Source of the DNA: Kallotenue papyrolyticum
Lineage (GTDB): Bacteria > Chloroflexota > Chloroflexia > Chloroflexales > Kallotenuaceae
Reading direction: 5' to 3'
DNA: 64,000 bases
NCBI RefSeq assembly: GCF_000526415.1
Contig: NZ_JAGA01000002.1
Span: 248,001 to 312,000, forward strand
A program made the position numbers and the translations under genes. Positions 63,372-64,000 of this stretch are shown piece after piece. Every line of letters begins with the position of its first letter. The stretch's first letter is position 1. The notes below the pieces were generated by a model. The model saw only the letters and a list, made by a program, of their open reading frames with translations, was not told the origin of the DNA and did not search any database.

Positions 63372-63428
63372 AGTCGCTGTCGCGTTCAGTGGTCGAACAC
63401 ACATTGGTATTGGGAGGGAGAAGCAACC

Positions 63429-63668
63429 ATGGCATTCTACGTACTGCTTCTGAAAGAACATGAGGATGACCAATACGTGGTTTACAAGTTTGGGCCTCAT
63501 GAAGAGGCTCTTGGAAGGCTGCGCCTTGACAAAGCTACTGGAGTAGTAGATGAGATTGATCCTGTGACAACCATAAATCCACAAGCCTTTTTCAATCGGG
63601 CGGCAGTTAAGGTGCGCCAACATTGGCGCACTGGGAACTTTCCGGACAGAAGCAGTTGGGCCTCCTAA
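63429..63668 (+). CDS. Putative immunity protein 11
   Basis: 79 residues; GGGAGGGAGAAG precedes the ATG. MAFYVLLLKEHEDDQYVVYK, FGPHEEALGRLRLDKATG and FFNRAAVKVRQHW resemble a small immunity family that I recall next to tips carrying the HLF...GRF motif, supporting a matched pair with tip 11. Cytoplasmic. Confidence 0.65.
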   Translation: MAFYVLLLKEHEDDQYVVYKFGPHEEALGRLRLDKATGVVDEIDPVTTINPQAFFNRAAVKVRQHWRTGNFPDRSSWAS

Positions 63669-64000
63669 GGATCTAGCGATCATCACGAGTCTAGTTTACC
63701 AATCGGGCACGAATTACTGGATAGAGGGTCAGGTTGAAGATGGGCCTCAAACCTTAATAGCCGCGCGCCCACGCTAGTAGGATAGCCGCCTGTAGTGTGA
63801 AGCATTTAGCCAGCTATAGCCTGTACAGATTGGTTTGTAATGCAGTCAATGCTGCGTTGCATGATACGGACTTCACCGATCTCTACTATGTGAAAAGGAA
63901 TCCCGAGATCTCGCTAGTACTTTGCTCGCATTTGTGATTTGTTTTCAGTCGTTTGAGAAGTTGTCCCGCCATACGGTAATGAACAAGCACGACCTGCCAG
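63669..64000. other. Gene-free end of the window, possible IS terminus
   Basis: No supported gene in 332 bases. At about 63957 GAGAAGTTGTCCCGCCATAC resembles an insertion-sequence end (compare AGAAGTTGTTTAAG of the IS at 53 kb), so an element may begin here, but the window stops too soon to tell. Confidence 0.3.

Larger units (their letters stand above)
35862..63668 (+). other. Rhs polymorphic-toxin island: one full gene plus ten orphan tip cassettes
   Basis: All eleven core copies and their toxins point the same way. The landmark TGGTACGGCAGC recurs at about 41322, 43477, 45969, 47640, 49406, 51257, 53726, 55756, 57412, 59268 and 62296. Cores are GC-rich and nearly identical; tips and immunity genes are visibly AT-richer. 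Only the first copy has a signal peptide and full shell. The layout is that of displaced rhs tip/immunity modules known from Rhs and WapA systems. Confidence 0.9.

Overview
This window is a GC-rich bacterial chromosome segment, most likely from a Chloroflexota member. That assignment is an inference from gene content and style: PDZ/radical-SAM DUF512, DUF3105, a trp operon behind a T-box, TrpB of the second type, and signal-peptide Rhs proteins with Thr/Pro-rich linkers. No rRNA or tRNA gene was seen. The left 35 kb is ordinary, compact and about two-thirds GC. The right 28 kb is a polymorphic-toxin island in which GC-rich Rhs core copies alternate with AT-richer toxin and immunity genes.

Layout. 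1-9.9 kb: the end of a phosphofructokinase, a GNAT acetyltransferase, an orphan ABC ATPase, scpB, a DUF3105 protein, der and a DUF512 protein (mostly minus strand). A divergent promoter region follows, then MoxR ATPase/DUF58/small membrane protein on the plus strand. 9.97-16.1 kb: a cobalamin riboswitch with terminator precedes a secreted alpha-barrel protein with a C-terminal LPDTG motif, a secreted beta-domain protein resembling the other half of vertebrate intrinsic factor/transcobalamin, an EcfT permease, a Nudix hydrolase and a fused double ECF ATPase. I read this as a vitamin B12 capture and uptake locus. 16.1-19.7 kb: a very large hybrid histidine kinase. 20.4-26.1 kb: a T-box-controlled operon trpB2-SDR-trpS-trpE-trpG; trpD lies apart at 34.4 kb. 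26.1-27.3 kb: a gene-free mosaic of palindromic and direct repeats. 27.4-34.3 kb: an acid-sugar locus (enolase-superfamily dehydratase, ribose-type ABC importer, SDR, NAD-dependent epimerase/dehydrogenase).

35.9-63.7 kb: one complete secreted Rhs/YD-repeat protein (signal peptide, discoidin domain, YD shell, PD-(D/E)XK-like nuclease tip) with its DUF1877-type immunity gene. It is followed in the same orientation by ten promoterless 3' Rhs fragments. Each repeats the last part of the core and carries a different C-terminal toxin and usually a dedicated immunity gene; one pair has lost the core completely. Tips include a DUF3238-like domain, a papain-like protease (present twice as a near-identical 1.37-kb duplication), several likely ADP-ribosyltransferase-fold enzymes, a second nuclease-like domain, a serine alpha/beta hydrolase and a helical toxin with pretoxin region. 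An IS5-family insertion, a frameshift and core deletions show the array is evolving. The simplest model is a silent toxin/immunity library that supplies new tips to the single expressed gene by recombination between near-identical cores, while immunity genes may be expressed independently.
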